Below the pieces are notes generated by a model, which saw only the letters and a program-made list of their open reading frames with translations, made no database searches and was not told the origin of the DNA. From JAHBNG01 sp039028975 (GTDB taxonomy: Bacteria; Chloroflexota; Anaerolineae; Caldilineales; Caldilineaceae): a DNA stretch of 37,284 nt. Where the stretch lies: assembly GCA_039028975.1 (NCBI GenBank), contig JBCCHB010000156.1:1-37284 (forward strand). Reading direction: 5' to 3'. Below, piece by piece: positions 1-9,284 of this stretch. The position numbers and the translations under genes are program-made. The number at the start of each line of letters is the position of its first letter. Positions within the stretch are counted from its first letter, which is position 1.

Positions 1-68
1 CTTTCACCCTTTACGCCTGATTTCATTTTATTTTGGCAACTCGCCTCCATTTTTCTACTTTTCTCTGA

Positions 69-3000
69 ATGGGGGTGAGAGCAGCAGAGTTGGAAGCCAT
101 TTCCCTTGGCAAAGGGACGCCAGCACACTCTTTAGCGTTGACAACACCTATCTCCCCAAATCCAACAATATCTGATGTTGTTTTGCCATCCTTGTCTTCT
201 CCTCAGCTTGATTGGGGTGATGCACCAGACGTCGGCCTCTTTTATGGTCGCAATAGAGAACTGGGGCAGTTGGAGCAGTGGCTTGTTATGGAACGCAGTA
301 GGCTGGTTATGCTTCTCGGTATGGGCGGTATAGGGAAAACGTCTCTTGCCATTAAGCTGATCCAGAATCTTACTAGCCCTGACCGCATACGAGGCTCATC
401 AGAGAGCCCTTTTGAGATCGTGATTTGGCGCTCTCTACTCAATGCGCCACCGTTGGCGACTATTCTCCGACAGTGGCTGCGGGTTCTGTCAGGGCAACAG
501 ATTACAGATGTCTTGCCTAGCATAGGTGAAAGTCTTCATTTGCTGCTGACATATCTGCGTCAGAAGCGCTGCCTTCTGGTCTTAGACAATACAGAGAGTA
601 TTCTGCAAGATGAGGATCAGTTGGCTGGATACTATCGTCCAGGGTATGAAGAGTATGGACAGCTGCTTCAACTCTTGGGAGGGAGAGACCACCAGAGCTG
701 TCTATTGCTGACTAGCCGAGAGAGTCCCCAAGGACTCAGACGGCTGGAGGGTGACACGAAATTGGTACGTTCCCTGACTCTGATGGGGCTTTCAGCAGAT
801 GAAAGTCAAAAATTTCTCGCTGAGCGAGGCCTGTCCGATTCTGACTCCCAAACGAATGAACTGGTCAATCGTTACTCGGGCAACCCCCTGGCGCTGAAGC
901 TTATTACAGATACCATTCAGGATCTGTTTGCTGGAAATGTCCAACTCTTCTTGACCAAAGAGACCCTTATCTTTGACGATATCCGAGCCATGCTGGATCA
1001 ACAATTTGCCCGTCTGTCATTGCTGGAGCGGGAAATTATGCTTTGGCTAATGCTGGAAAGAGAGGCCATTTCAGCTGAGAATATTCTGGAAAATTTGGCA
1101 CAAAAACCAACGCAGCGGAATTTTCTGGAAGCGCTAGGTTCCTTAGAACGAAGATCATTATTGACCAAGAGCAGTGCCGGACGCGGCATGAACTTCACAT
1201 TGCAAAATGTCGTGACAGAGTACACGACAGATCACTTTATCGAACGAATTTGCCAAGAGGTTGCCAACGAAGTTCTGGAAGATTTTTCTCGCCATGCACT
1301 TCTTAAAGCTCAGTCTAAAGAGTATATTCGCGAGAGCCAGCATCGTCTCATTCTTCAACCCATAGCACAACAACTGGTCGGTAGAGAAGGTTTGCCTGGT
1401 CTTGAGGATCGATTCCGCAGACTTTTGAAGGCGATGCGAATGAATATGCCTAACCGACCGAGTTATGCCGCAGGAAATATCCTAAATCTACTCATCCATC
1501 TCAAATGCGATTTGCAGAACTATGACTTCTCTGAGCTTGCGGTATGGCAGGCCTACCTGGGCAAAGCGAACCTGCCTGGCATAAACCTTGCACAGGCGGA
1601 GTTGTCTGGTGCGGCATTTCTGAATACGTTCTCGGCCGTTTGGTCAGTGCTGTTCAGCCCTAATGGTGAATGGGTGGCAGCCGGTGCCCATGATGGCAGG
1701 ATTCATTTGTGGCGAGTGAGTGATGGTCAACCAGTATTGGTACTGGAGGGTCATACACGGGTGGTCAAATCACTGCTCTTCTGTGCTGATGGACAAACTT
1801 TAGTCAGCGCAAGCGATGACAATACAGTGCGCTGGTGGGATCTGCAGAGCGGTGAAGAAGCCAACAATTTGGCTGTTGACTCCGGCCATATAAGGGCGAT
1901 GGCTGTCAGTCCTGATGGTTACACGTTGGCAATGGTCAATATCGACAGAACGATATACATCTGGGATTTGCAGGGTGGCCAATGTATCAACACCCTCACA
2001 GGGCATACGAGCAGCGTCTTTGCAATCGCCTTTAGTCCTACGCCCAAACAGAACATGCCGATCTTGGCCAGTGGGTATGAAGATAGCACAATCCGTTTGT
2101 GGGACATGCAAAGTGGGAAATGTACCGGCACCTTAATTGGACACAAAAAAGCGATAATGTCCTTGGCATTTAGCCCTGATGGTCAAACACTAGCCAGTGG
2201 AAGCGGCGACCAGACCATAAGATTATGGGATGTACAGAGTGGCCAATGCACCAAAGTTCTCACTGGACATACAGATACGGTCTCGGCGGTGGGGTTTAGC
2301 CACATATACGCTACATCCGTTGAAATAGATGCCTTGGGCGAAGCGGATCAGCACGACGGTGGGCAAATTTTGGCCAGCGGCAGTGTTGACGGGAGCATAC
2401 GGTTGTGGGATACGCAGCGTAACCAGTGTCTTAAAACCCTCCTTGGACATACCGATGATGTCTGGTCCGTCGCCTTCAGTCCCGATAACAAGATGCTCGT
2501 CAGCGGTAATGAAGACGAGACGTTACGCTTGTGGGATGTGCAGAGCGGTCAATGTCTCAAGACCCTTACTGGGTACACGAACTCGGCCAGGACAGTGGCC
2601 TGGTCGCCAGCGACCGTACATGACAACGCTCCGGTGAATACCAATACACATGGTGGTGAATTTTCGCATTCATTAGTATCAATGTCGGATATGGCACAAG
2701 AGGGCAAGAGGCAAATCTTGGCCGCTGGTTGTGTAGACGGAAGCGTGCGACTATGGGACGTAGGTGCTGCCAGAAATCCTCACGATGAGGGTGTGTTTGC
2801 GATGGCATGTAGTCCCAACAAACAGCTCAAAACCTTGACGGAGCACTCTAGGATAGTCATGGCTATCGCATTTAGCCCAGATGGCCAAACCTTGGCTAGT
2901 GCCAGTATCGATCTAACGATCCGCTTATGGGATGTGCGAACGGGTAAATGCCTTAAGATCTTAACGGGGCATACAGACCATATCCGGTCAGTTGCCTTTC

Positions 3001-3830
3001 GACCTGTACCCAAAGAGCATCCAGAAGCTACGGAAAGGCTTCCCTATGGTGCTCAGATGCTGGCTAGTAGTAGCTATGCCCACATAATTTATTTGTGGGA
3101 TCTAACTGCACCTCGTGGTTCAAAAATCACTTTCGACCTGTTGTCGGGCCATACGGCTTCAGTCTGGTCCGTCGCCTTCAGCCCGGATGGTCAGTGGCTG
3201 GTCAGTGGCAGTATGGACAAAACCGCCCGCCTTTGGGATGTACAAAGGGGCAAGTGCCTTAAGATTCTCTCTGGTCATACCTCCTCAGTCTTGTCCGTGG
3301 CCTTTAGTGCTGATGGTCGGATTGTTGCCAGCGCCAGTGCAGATGCAACCATTAAACTTTGGGATGTGAAGACGGGGACTTGCCTCAAAACATTATCGGG
3401 CCACACCAGTTGGATTCGGACGCTGGCTTTCAGGCCGATCGTTCAGGATAGTTCTCATTCGCAGACGACTTCTGGGAAGGGTATGCTCCTTCAATGCGGG
3501 GGCAATGCCACGCGACTGCTGGCTAGCGGCAGTGATGATCAGACCGTACGTTTGTGGGATTTGCAAAGCGGCACCTGCCTCAAAACTTTGTCCGATCACG
3601 ACTTCGCGGTCGTATCGGTGGACTTCTCACCAGATGGGCAAACGCTAGCCTGCGGTACCGGCAATGAACTGATCAAGCTCTGGGATGTGGAGACAGGAAC
3701 CCATCTCAAAACAGTTCACATTGAACGGCCATACGAAGGGATGAATATCACTGGAGCCACAGGCCTAACTGAGGCCCAGAAAGAGGCGCTACGAACACTT
3801 GGCGCTGTGGACACGCACAAGACGCTATGA
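69..3830 (+). CDS. NB-ARC (STAND-class) NTPase with 14 WD40 repeats
   Basis: A 1253-residue cytosolic-type signalling ATPase. A P-loop GMGGIGKT lies at residues 84-91, a Walker B CLLVLDN at 168-174, a sensor-like LLLTSRE at 212-218 and a GNPLAL (GxP) motif at 271-276, the usual NB-ARC order. A short pentapeptide-like stretch (about 495-515) leads into 14 WD40 repeats (about 520-1215), each ending in LWD or a close variant, enough for two seven-bladed propellers; repeats 6, 8, 10 and 13 carry loop insertions. The tail ending MNITGATGLTEAQ is one I recall from Chloroflexota and cyanobacterial relatives. STAND proteins generally oligomerise on ligand sensing by the repeats. No HTH or effector domain is visible at the N-terminus. 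The ATG follows an in-frame TGA directly and has no Shine-Dalgarno, so the start is uncertain and the 5' end may be truncated. The partner or target is unknown. Confidence 0.9.
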   Translation: MGVRAAELEAISLGKGTPAHSLALTTPISPNPTISDVVLPSLSSPQLDWGDAPDVGLFYGRNRELGQLEQWLVMERSRLVMLLGMGGIGKTSLAIKLIQNLTSPDRIRGSSESPFEIVIWRSLLNAPPLATILRQWLRVLSGQQITDVLPSIGESLHLLLTYLRQKRCLLVLDNTESILQDEDQLAGYYRPGYEEYGQLLQLLGGRDHQSCLLLTSRESPQGLRRLEGDTKLVRSLTLMGLSADESQKFLAERGLSDSDSQTNELVNRYSGNPLALKLITDTIQDLFAGNVQLFLTKETLIFDDIRAMLDQQFARLSLLEREIMLWLMLEREAISAENILENLAQKPTQRNFLEALGSLERRSLLTKSSAGRGMNFTLQNVVTEYTTDHFIERICQEVANEVLEDFSRHALLKAQSKEYIRESQHRLILQPIAQQLVGREGLPGLEDRFRRLLKAMRMNMPNRPSYAAGNILNLLIHLKCDLQNYDFSELAVWQAYLGKANLPGINLAQAELSGAAFLNTFSAVWSVLFSPNGEWVAAGAHDGRIHLWRVSDGQPVLVLEGHTRVVKSLLFCADGQTLVSASDDNTVRWWDLQSGEEANNLAVDSGHIRAMAVSPDGYTLAMVNIDRTIYIWDLQGGQCINTLTGHTSSVFAIAFSPTPKQNMPILASGYEDSTIRLWDMQSGKCTGTLIGHKKAIMSLAFSPDGQTLASGSGDQTIRLWDVQSGQCTKVLTGHTDTVSAVGFSHIYATSVEIDALGEADQHDGGQILASGSVDGSIRLWDTQRNQCLKTLLGHTDDVWSVAFSPDNKMLVSGNEDETLRLWDVQSGQCLKTLTGYTNSARTVAWSPATVHDNAPVNTNTHGGEFSHSLVSMSDMAQEGKRQILAAGCVDGSVRLWDVGAARNPHDEGVFAMACSPNKQLKTLTEHSRIVMAIAFSPDGQTLASASIDLTIRLWDVRTGKCLKILTGHTDHIRSVAFRPVPKEHPEATERLPYGAQMLASSSYAHIIYLWDLTAPRGSKITFDLLSGHTASVWSVAFSPDGQWLVSGSMDKTARLWDVQRGKCLKILSGHTSSVLSVAFSADGRIVASASADATIKLWDVKTGTCLKTLSGHTSWIRTLAFRPIVQDSSHSQTTSGKGMLLQCGGNATRLLASGSDDQTVRLWDLQSGTCLKTLSDHDFAVVSVDFSPDGQTLACGTGNELIKLWDVETGTHLKTVHIERPYEGMNITGATGLTEAQKEALRTLGAVDTHKTL

Positions 3831-4439
3831 GGATGAAGCCTGAGGCGGTTTACCTAAAACTTCTTGCTGGGTCGTTCACCCTACATACGGACTCCTCATA
3901 TTTCGGCAATAGATCTCAGCAATATGACTGATTGTAAACCATGAAAAGTATAGTATTGTAAAGTTTAGTATCCCTCTATTGGCTGTGATTAAGGCAATGG
4001 GGCAAAATCCATGCACTAATCATACGCATCGCACCCACTTATAGATGGCCAGATACAACTTTTGTAACCCTGTAGCTTGGAAGCTTGTTTCCTTGAAGAT
4101 GGAACTTGCTCCCGCGTAAATAGGGTCTATCTCCGCGAAGGTGCGGATGTCCTCCCTATATGGGATTCTTCAGGTCGAATCTCGAAAAAACTGGAACAAA
4201 AGTTTACTGGCGAACTATAAAAATAACCTGCACCTCAAAAGAGTCGGTATCCCGTCGTTACCTTTCCCTAGATAGCAGAATTACATTATGTTTTCACTGC
4301 CGCAAAATTCTGATACTAGAATAATTTAATCTCACTTTTCATTGAATTTAATCTGCATAATCGGATGTAAATCGCTTATGATCTGTCGCGCTTCCCTTTA
4401 CGCGCGTCAAGCTTTATCGTTTTAATTCAGGATCTAATC
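3831..4439. other. Intergenic region, no gene seen
   Basis: This 609-base spacer is AT-richer than its neighbours. I found no credible coding frame, tRNA or clear Rho-independent terminator for the WD40 gene. One imperfect hairpin lies at 4120-4159 (listed separately). The promoter of the following secreted-protein gene should lie in the AT-rich 3' half (about 4300-4400), but no -35/-10 pair with proper spacing stands out. A weak AGGA about ten bases before 4440 is the best ribosome binding site. Confidence 0.6.
4120..4159. other. Imperfect hairpin in spacer
   Basis: Outer arms ATAGGG (4120-4125) and CCCTAT (4154-4159) and inner arms TCCGC (4132-4136) and GCGGA (4143-4147) pair symmetrically, separated by 6x6 internal loops, with a 6-base apical loop. 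There is no T-tract, so it is not a standard terminator. It could be chance or a weak RNA structure. Confidence 0.25.
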
Positions 4440-7400
4440 ATGCGACAATTCCATAGAACAATCGAATCTATCTATAGCCCCCCTTTTCTTCAGCCTCCTC
4501 ACTATCACCGACTAAATCGTACCAATCAGTCTAACCGACCTCACCAACCCACTCGGCCTCACCGGCCTTACCATCTATGTTCAGCTTCGTTTGAAAACCC
4601 GAGTTTGCTCTCTTCTGTAGAGGCTGCGGAAAATTCCGGTTTTCAAAGCGACCGCAGCATAAAGACCATACACATTTTCGCTCAGCCCCTGTTGCTACTG
4701 CTGCTCATCGTATTGACTGCCAGCAATGTCTACGCCGATAATATTGTTTATTCAGATCAAATAGGTTCACGGGTAACCAATTGGGAAGGTTCTTTTCAAA
4801 TTCCTCAATTTGATCCTGCACTGGGTGAGTTATCCCATGTAGATATTACCCTCACCACAGAAATAGTGGGGGAATCTGCTTATGAAAATTTGGGTCCAAC
4901 AGCTGGCTTCATGACCTTAACCCATAGCGCGGAGGTAAAGGTAACCCTCCAGGGAGATAGCATATCTGTTGGTCTTCCAATCGAAAATCATATCGTTGAG
5001 CTAGACGCCTTTGATGGTCTCTTGGACAATGGGGGGACTTCTGGCAACTACCTCAAGATCTTCAAAATGGATAGGGTCACCAAAACGATTGATACGGCTC
5101 AAGATCTGAACCCCTTTTTGGGAACAGGAATTGTTTCCATCCCCATTGCCGCCACAGGCTCTTCCGACAGTCGAGGGCCAGGCAACTTTTCTATCCAGCT
5201 CAATGCCATTGCGGCTGGGGCAATTCTAACGGTTGATTACTTCTTTCGTGTACCGAATATCGAAATTGAAACCTACACCAACGGCTTTGATGCAGATGAT
5301 CCAAACGGCCTGGATGTGCCATCTATTGACATGGGGGAGGTGGTTACGTGGACCTATGAGGTCAAGAATAGTGGCGATATTGCCTTTACCCAAGACGAGG
5401 TTGAGGTGACAGATAGTGTGGCTGGCGTCACACCCATATGGGTACCCAGTAGCGATGATGGTGACGGACTCTTGTCGCCGGATGAGGTCTGGGTTTATGA
5501 ATTTACAACCACAGCCATCGACTTATTCTCCGCATCAGCAGAGGTACCTATTGTCCAGGGCTGTGATCCAGGGCAAACGGCCTTTGCCTTGCCCACCTAT
5601 GGAAATGTGGGCAGGGTAGCTGTCAGCCGCTACGGTCTGACTGATGAGGATCCGACCCACCACTGCAATCAATTAGATGTCGATCTGGATCTGCGCAAGT
5701 TGATTGATGGGATCCACGTCCAAAGCAATTATGCAGACAACGTTCCAGCCTATCAGCCGGGTGAACCCATTCAGTGGACCTACCAAGTCGAAAACGTAAG
5801 CCTGAATGCTTACCCCCAGAATATAATTGCCGTAACTGATAGCGACCCAGCCGTCAATCCTGTTTTTGATCTCGTAAGTGACGTGGGTGGTGATGGCATC
5901 TTATCTCCCGGTGAAACTTGGATTTATACGGCCACAAGCATGGCCCAAAACCTGGATCGTCCAGAGCCTGGCACATCCATTGTTCGAGGATGTGGTCCAG
6001 ATGAAGCAGACGCAGAGCGGTCGGTTTATCAAAATATAGCTTCGCTGTATGTCGATGGGGAAGTTCTTGTTGATGCCAGCTTCTATTGTCAAGCACGGAA
6101 CACCATTTTGGAGATCGAAAAGCTGACAAATGGCCATGATGCAGACGATCCAAACGGCAGTGACGTTCCGCTGATTGAGCCTGGACAACCAATTACATGG
6201 ACCTATTTGGTCAAAAACAGCGGAACCCAAGCCGTCGTCTTGAGCGATGTCAATGTTCAAGACAACCAACTTGGCATTTGGCCCCAATTTGATTCCACCA
6301 GTGACCACGGAAATGACGGGATCCTGTCACCTAATGAACAGTGGACGTTTTTGGCAGCGTCTGTAGCCCAATATTTGCACATTCCAAGCCCGGTCATCGC
6401 TGTAGTGGATGGATGCCAAATCACAGGGACCAGCTTGATTAGACAAGCATATGAGAACATTGGCACAGTCTCCCTGAGCAACAGACTCGCTGATTCGGAC
6501 TATAGCCACTACTGTAATCCACCGAATCCAAACATTTCGGTGGAAAAGCTAACCAACGGCGTCGATGGCGATACGGCAAATGAAGTCGGTGTCCCCCAGA
6601 TTACCCCTGGCAGCATGATCCAGTGGGTCTATTTTGTACACAATCGTGGGAACATCCCTTTTACCCATGATGAAGTACAAGTTGTGGACAGCCACTTGGA
6701 ACTCACGCCCATCCTTGTGCGGGCAAGTGATTTGAACGGGGATCGCATCTTATCCCCCGGGGAGATTTGGCGCTATATGGCTATGCAAAGCGCGGTCGAC
6801 CTGACTGTCCCCAACGCTGAAATCCAAACGGTAGACGGTTGTGATCCCGCGAACCTGGGCACAAACAGGCTCACCTACGTCAACAGCGTTACGGTTAAGG
6901 CACCTGGCGTAGAGGCAACGGACGCAAGCCACTACTGCAACCCGCCAAACCCGGGCATCGATATCGAAAAGATGACCCTCCAACGCGATGCAGACAATCC
7001 AAATAGTCCATTTGTCCCTATTCTGGCCGAAGGGTTGCCGATTACGTGGACTTATATTGTCCATAATACGGGAAATGTGACCTTTACTGATGATGAGATT
7101 CACGTTACTGATAGTGACCCAGCCGTCACTCCAATCTGGCTACCAGATAGTGATGATCGCTCCGATAGACTATTGACGCCAGGAGAGAGATGGTACTACA
7201 TCGCATCAGGCACGGCCCAAAACTTGTACGATCCGTTGGCTGGAACATCAGTTGTCAATGGCTGCGATCCAAGCTTTACAGGCATACCTAGCAGAGCATA
7301 CCAAAATTTGGCTGTCGTCCAAGCGGGTAACATCTACGACAGCGATCCCAGCCACTATTGCGTACCAACAGAACGTCACCTAACGCTGCAAAAATTTACG

Positions 7401-8741
7401 AATGGCGTTCATATAGACAATGCCCATGATCCGCTGATACCTCGGCTACGGCCCGGAGAAAGAATCGAATGGCTCTACGTAGTGACAAATGTTGGCACAG
7501 ATGCGATTCACCTCCATGAAATTAGCCTAACGGATAGCGATCCTGCCGTGACGCCACTCTTCGATCCCAGCACTGACGTGGATGCTGACGGGATCCTGGA
7601 ACCAGGCGAGGTGTGGCACTACCGCGCATTGGGTCGGGCGCTTGATCTCACCAGAAATGATAGTCTGGTTGCAACACTAAAAGGATGTTCTCAAAATGGG
7701 CAATTGGTGCCCCGCCTTACTTATCAAAATGCAGCGGTAGTTCGAGCGGGTGAATCGGCGGCGTCAGATGTTAGCTACTACTGTAATCTTCAAGAAGGGA
7801 TTGCGTTCAAAAAGCTTACCAACGGCGCAGACGCGGCGGATCCAAATGGGCGGGATGTACCGGAGGTTCAAGCAAACGAGGCGATTACATGGACGTATGT
7901 TTTGACAAATAGTGGCGAGGTTGCCTACCCACTGTCGGAGATCACAGTAATCGATGGCGATCCGAGCCTGCTTCCTCTGCTTGAGTCTACCAGCGATGTG
8001 GGTGGCGATGAGATACTCTCGCCAGGGGAAACCTGGATCTTTTATGCCACCGGACAAGCTCGATCATTGGCTAGAGAAGTTGTGAATGTTTCCCTTGTGC
8101 CTGGTTGTTCATCGACACCCGATGCATCTTCTCGCCTAACTTATGAAAATCAGGGAGCGGCTCTGGTAGGCTCTCAAACGGATACAGATAAGAGCCATTA
8201 CTGTAACCCAATTGTGTTGGACTTTGACATTCAAAAGTTCACCAACGGTCACGATGCCGATGATCCAAACGGCGCAGATGTCCCTTTGATGATTCCTGGT
8301 ACGCCCGATGTGCGCTCAGATGAATCCATGGTTAGGTGGACGTATGTCATAACGAATAGTGGCAATGTGAACATTCAGGAAGCGGAGATCCAGATGGCTG
8401 AGAGCGATCCAACCTTGACGCCTGTTCTCGATCGCACAACGGATAGCAAGAGTGACGGCATCTTATCAGTTGGTGAGAGTTGGACATACCGTGCCGAGGC
8501 CATAGCCCAGGATCTGCGCTTTCGCACCAACGAATCGGTCTCAGTCCCTGGCTGTTTGGGCGCAACCGGGATAATGGGGTTGGCGTATCACAATCTTGTT
8601 ACGGTTAGCATTGGCGGAGTAAGCCAGTCCGACCCTAGCCACTACTGTTCCTTTACCCCGACAAGCGCTGACGTGGTTGAGGAACCGGAGCAGTCAGAAG
8701 CTGTCAGGCTCTTTATTCCGACGTGGTTTTTTCGGGATTAG
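4440..8741 (+). CDS. Secreted choice-of-anchor E protein with eight DUF11-like repeats
   Basis: A 1433-residue exported protein. A basic, Pro/His-rich leader of about 75 residues precedes a hydrophobic core (about 82-95) and a signal-peptidase-like VYA site ending at residue 99. Residues ~100-265 match the 'choice-of-anchor E' family (NW..S..IPQFDPALG near its start, FDG..D.GGTSG later). Eight repeats of about 140 residues follow (starting near bases 5250, 5674, 6105, 6523, 6949, 7369, 7792 and 8215). Each has a K-x-TNG..ADDPNG-type opening, a W-TY-V-N-SG strand motif, an EF-hand-like loop such as DVDADGILEPGE, one Cys in a G-C context and one in SHYC. A disulfide- and calcium-stiffened extracellular rod or adhesin is inferred. 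The C-terminus (RLFIPTWFFRD) is not a PEP-CTERM or LPXTG signal. No in-frame Met lies between the first ATG and the hydrophobic core. Host ligand and anchoring are unknown. Confidence 0.85.
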   Translation: MRQFHRTIESIYSPPFLQPPHYHRLNRTNQSNRPHQPTRPHRPYHLCSASFENPSLLSSVEAAENSGFQSDRSIKTIHIFAQPLLLLLLIVLTASNVYADNIVYSDQIGSRVTNWEGSFQIPQFDPALGELSHVDITLTTEIVGESAYENLGPTAGFMTLTHSAEVKVTLQGDSISVGLPIENHIVELDAFDGLLDNGGTSGNYLKIFKMDRVTKTIDTAQDLNPFLGTGIVSIPIAATGSSDSRGPGNFSIQLNAIAAGAILTVDYFFRVPNIEIETYTNGFDADDPNGLDVPSIDMGEVVTWTYEVKNSGDIAFTQDEVEVTDSVAGVTPIWVPSSDDGDGLLSPDEVWVYEFTTTAIDLFSASAEVPIVQGCDPGQTAFALPTYGNVGRVAVSRYGLTDEDPTHHCNQLDVDLDLRKLIDGIHVQSNYADNVPAYQPGEPIQWTYQVENVSLNAYPQNIIAVTDSDPAVNPVFDLVSDVGGDGILSPGETWIYTATSMAQNLDRPEPGTSIVRGCGPDEADAERSVYQNIASLYVDGEVLVDASFYCQARNTILEIEKLTNGHDADDPNGSDVPLIEPGQPITWTYLVKNSGTQAVVLSDVNVQDNQLGIWPQFDSTSDHGNDGILSPNEQWTFLAASVAQYLHIPSPVIAVVDGCQITGTSLIRQAYENIGTVSLSNRLADSDYSHYCNPPNPNISVEKLTNGVDGDTANEVGVPQITPGSMIQWVYFVHNRGNIPFTHDEVQVVDSHLELTPILVRASDLNGDRILSPGEIWRYMAMQSAVDLTVPNAEIQTVDGCDPANLGTNRLTYVNSVTVKAPGVEATDASHYCNPPNPGIDIEKMTLQRDADNPNSPFVPILAEGLPITWTYIVHNTGNVTFTDDEIHVTDSDPAVTPIWLPDSDDRSDRLLTPGERWYYIASGTAQNLYDPLAGTSVVNGCDPSFTGIPSRAYQNLAVVQAGNIYDSDPSHYCVPTERHLTLQKFTNGVHIDNAHDPLIPRLRPGERIEWLYVVTNVGTDAIHLHEISLTDSDPAVTPLFDPSTDVDADGILEPGEVWHYRALGRALDLTRNDSLVATLKGCSQNGQLVPRLTYQNAAVVRAGESAASDVSYYCNLQEGIAFKKLTNGADAADPNGRDVPEVQANEAITWTYVLTNSGEVAYPLSEITVIDGDPSLLPLLESTSDVGGDEILSPGETWIFYATGQARSLAREVVNVSLVPGCSSTPDASSRLTYENQGAALVGSQTDTDKSHYCNPIVLDFDIQKFTNGHDADDPNGADVPLMIPGTPDVRSDESMVRWTYVITNSGNVNIQEAEIQMAESDPTLTPVLDRTTDSKSDGILSVGESWTYRAEAIAQDLRFRTNESVSVPGCLGATGIMGLAYHNLVTVSIGGVSQSDPSHYCSFTPTSADVVEEPEQSEAVRLFIPTWFFRD

Positions 8742-8875
8742 CTAGGTTGCACCTCAGACCAACATGAGTACTAAGATACGCCCTAGATTTAATAAATAGA
8801 CATCCCGATAAAGACTATAGTTGTCCAGAACTCGGTCTGTCGATTCATTTTGTAGAGAAGGTGTTCAAAACAGGC

Positions 8876-9191
8876 AAAAACTTTAAGGTGAATATCATGG
8901 CCGTTCCACCTTCGTTCCACGTTTGATCCACGTTCGTTCCACACGCACCTGATACACTTACTGCCGTAAGGAACGAACCATTCTCAGCGCCGATGAAATA
9001 CAAAAAGACAGAAATTTTAAGGAGGATAACGTGGCCGTTCCACGTTTGATCCACGTTCGTTCCACACGCACCTGATACACTGAATGCTGTAAGGAATGAA
9101 TCATTTCCAGCGCCGATGAAATACAAAAAGACAGAAATTTTAAGGAGGATATCACAGGCATTCTACGTTTGAACCACGACGGGATAATACA
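8876..9191. repeat. 123-bp tandem repeat array, about 2.6 copies
   Basis: Units begin near 8876, 9002 and 9125; the second and third are exactly 123 bases apart, and the GTTTGATCCACG landmark recurs at 8921 and 9044. Unit 1 has 11 extra bases from a local duplication of TTCGTTCCACG; unit 3 is diverged and truncated. Inside each unit, 11-base words (TTCGTTCCACG, TTTGATCCACG, TTCGTTCCACA) repeat again. Units 1 and 2 contain a Shine-Dalgarno (AAGGTG at 8885; AAGGAGG at 9019) at good spacing before ATG (8897) or GTG (9031), opening frames of 9 and 14 codons that both begin M-A-V-P. Unit 3 keeps AAGGAGG (9142), but its start codon position reads ACA. Function unknown. Confidence 0.85.
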
Positions 9192-9199
9192 CTAATAAC

Positions 9200-9284
9200 G
9201 CAGTAGCGTAAAAGTCACACATAGCCCGTTCAGGTAGCACGCCCCGTGCGGTTCTGCCCTTGTGTGTGACTTTTACAGAACTGC
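9200..9284. repeat. 85-bp palindromic element (MITE-like or structured RNA)
   Basis: Inverted arms of 22 bases (9200-9221 and 9263-9284) match at 19 positions, including a perfect 14-base block GTAAAAGTCACACA / TGTGTGACTTTTAC; the three mismatches sit together as a symmetrical bulge. The 41-base interior contains its own small hairpin, GCAC-gcccc-GTGC (9237-9249). No T-tract follows, so a normal terminator is unlikely. It lies 179 bases before the first NRPS gene. It could be a miniature mobile element, a cruciform operator or a leader RNA; no target-site duplication is obvious. Confidence 0.7.

Noticed and set aside
1..78. Open frame with a hydrophobic stretch (FILFWQLASIFLLF) ending at TGA 76-78, possible tail of an upstream gene
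   Set aside because: Only 25 codons are visible and there is no homology signal; it cannot be told from chance.
69..3830. WD40 STAND protein as a regulator of the NRPS-PKS operon
   Set aside because: It is separated by the surface-protein gene and two long spacers, and no DNA-binding domain is visible; co-location alone is weak.
8600..8741. PEP-CTERM or LPXTG sorting signal, suggested by the choice-of-anchor E domain
   Set aside because: The tail has no PEP or LPXTG motif and no transmembrane helix followed by basic residues.
8845..9126. Minus-strand 93-codon frame with two 41-residue repeats
   Set aside because: It follows from the 123-base repeat period being divisible by three; the start is TTG, with no ribosome site seen and no recognisable family.
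8876..9191. CRISPR array
   Set aside because: Repeats are 123 bases, directly adjacent and internally repetitive, with no unique spacers and no cas genes.
9208..9276. Rho-independent terminator
   Set aside because: The loop is 41 bases and no T-tract follows the stem.
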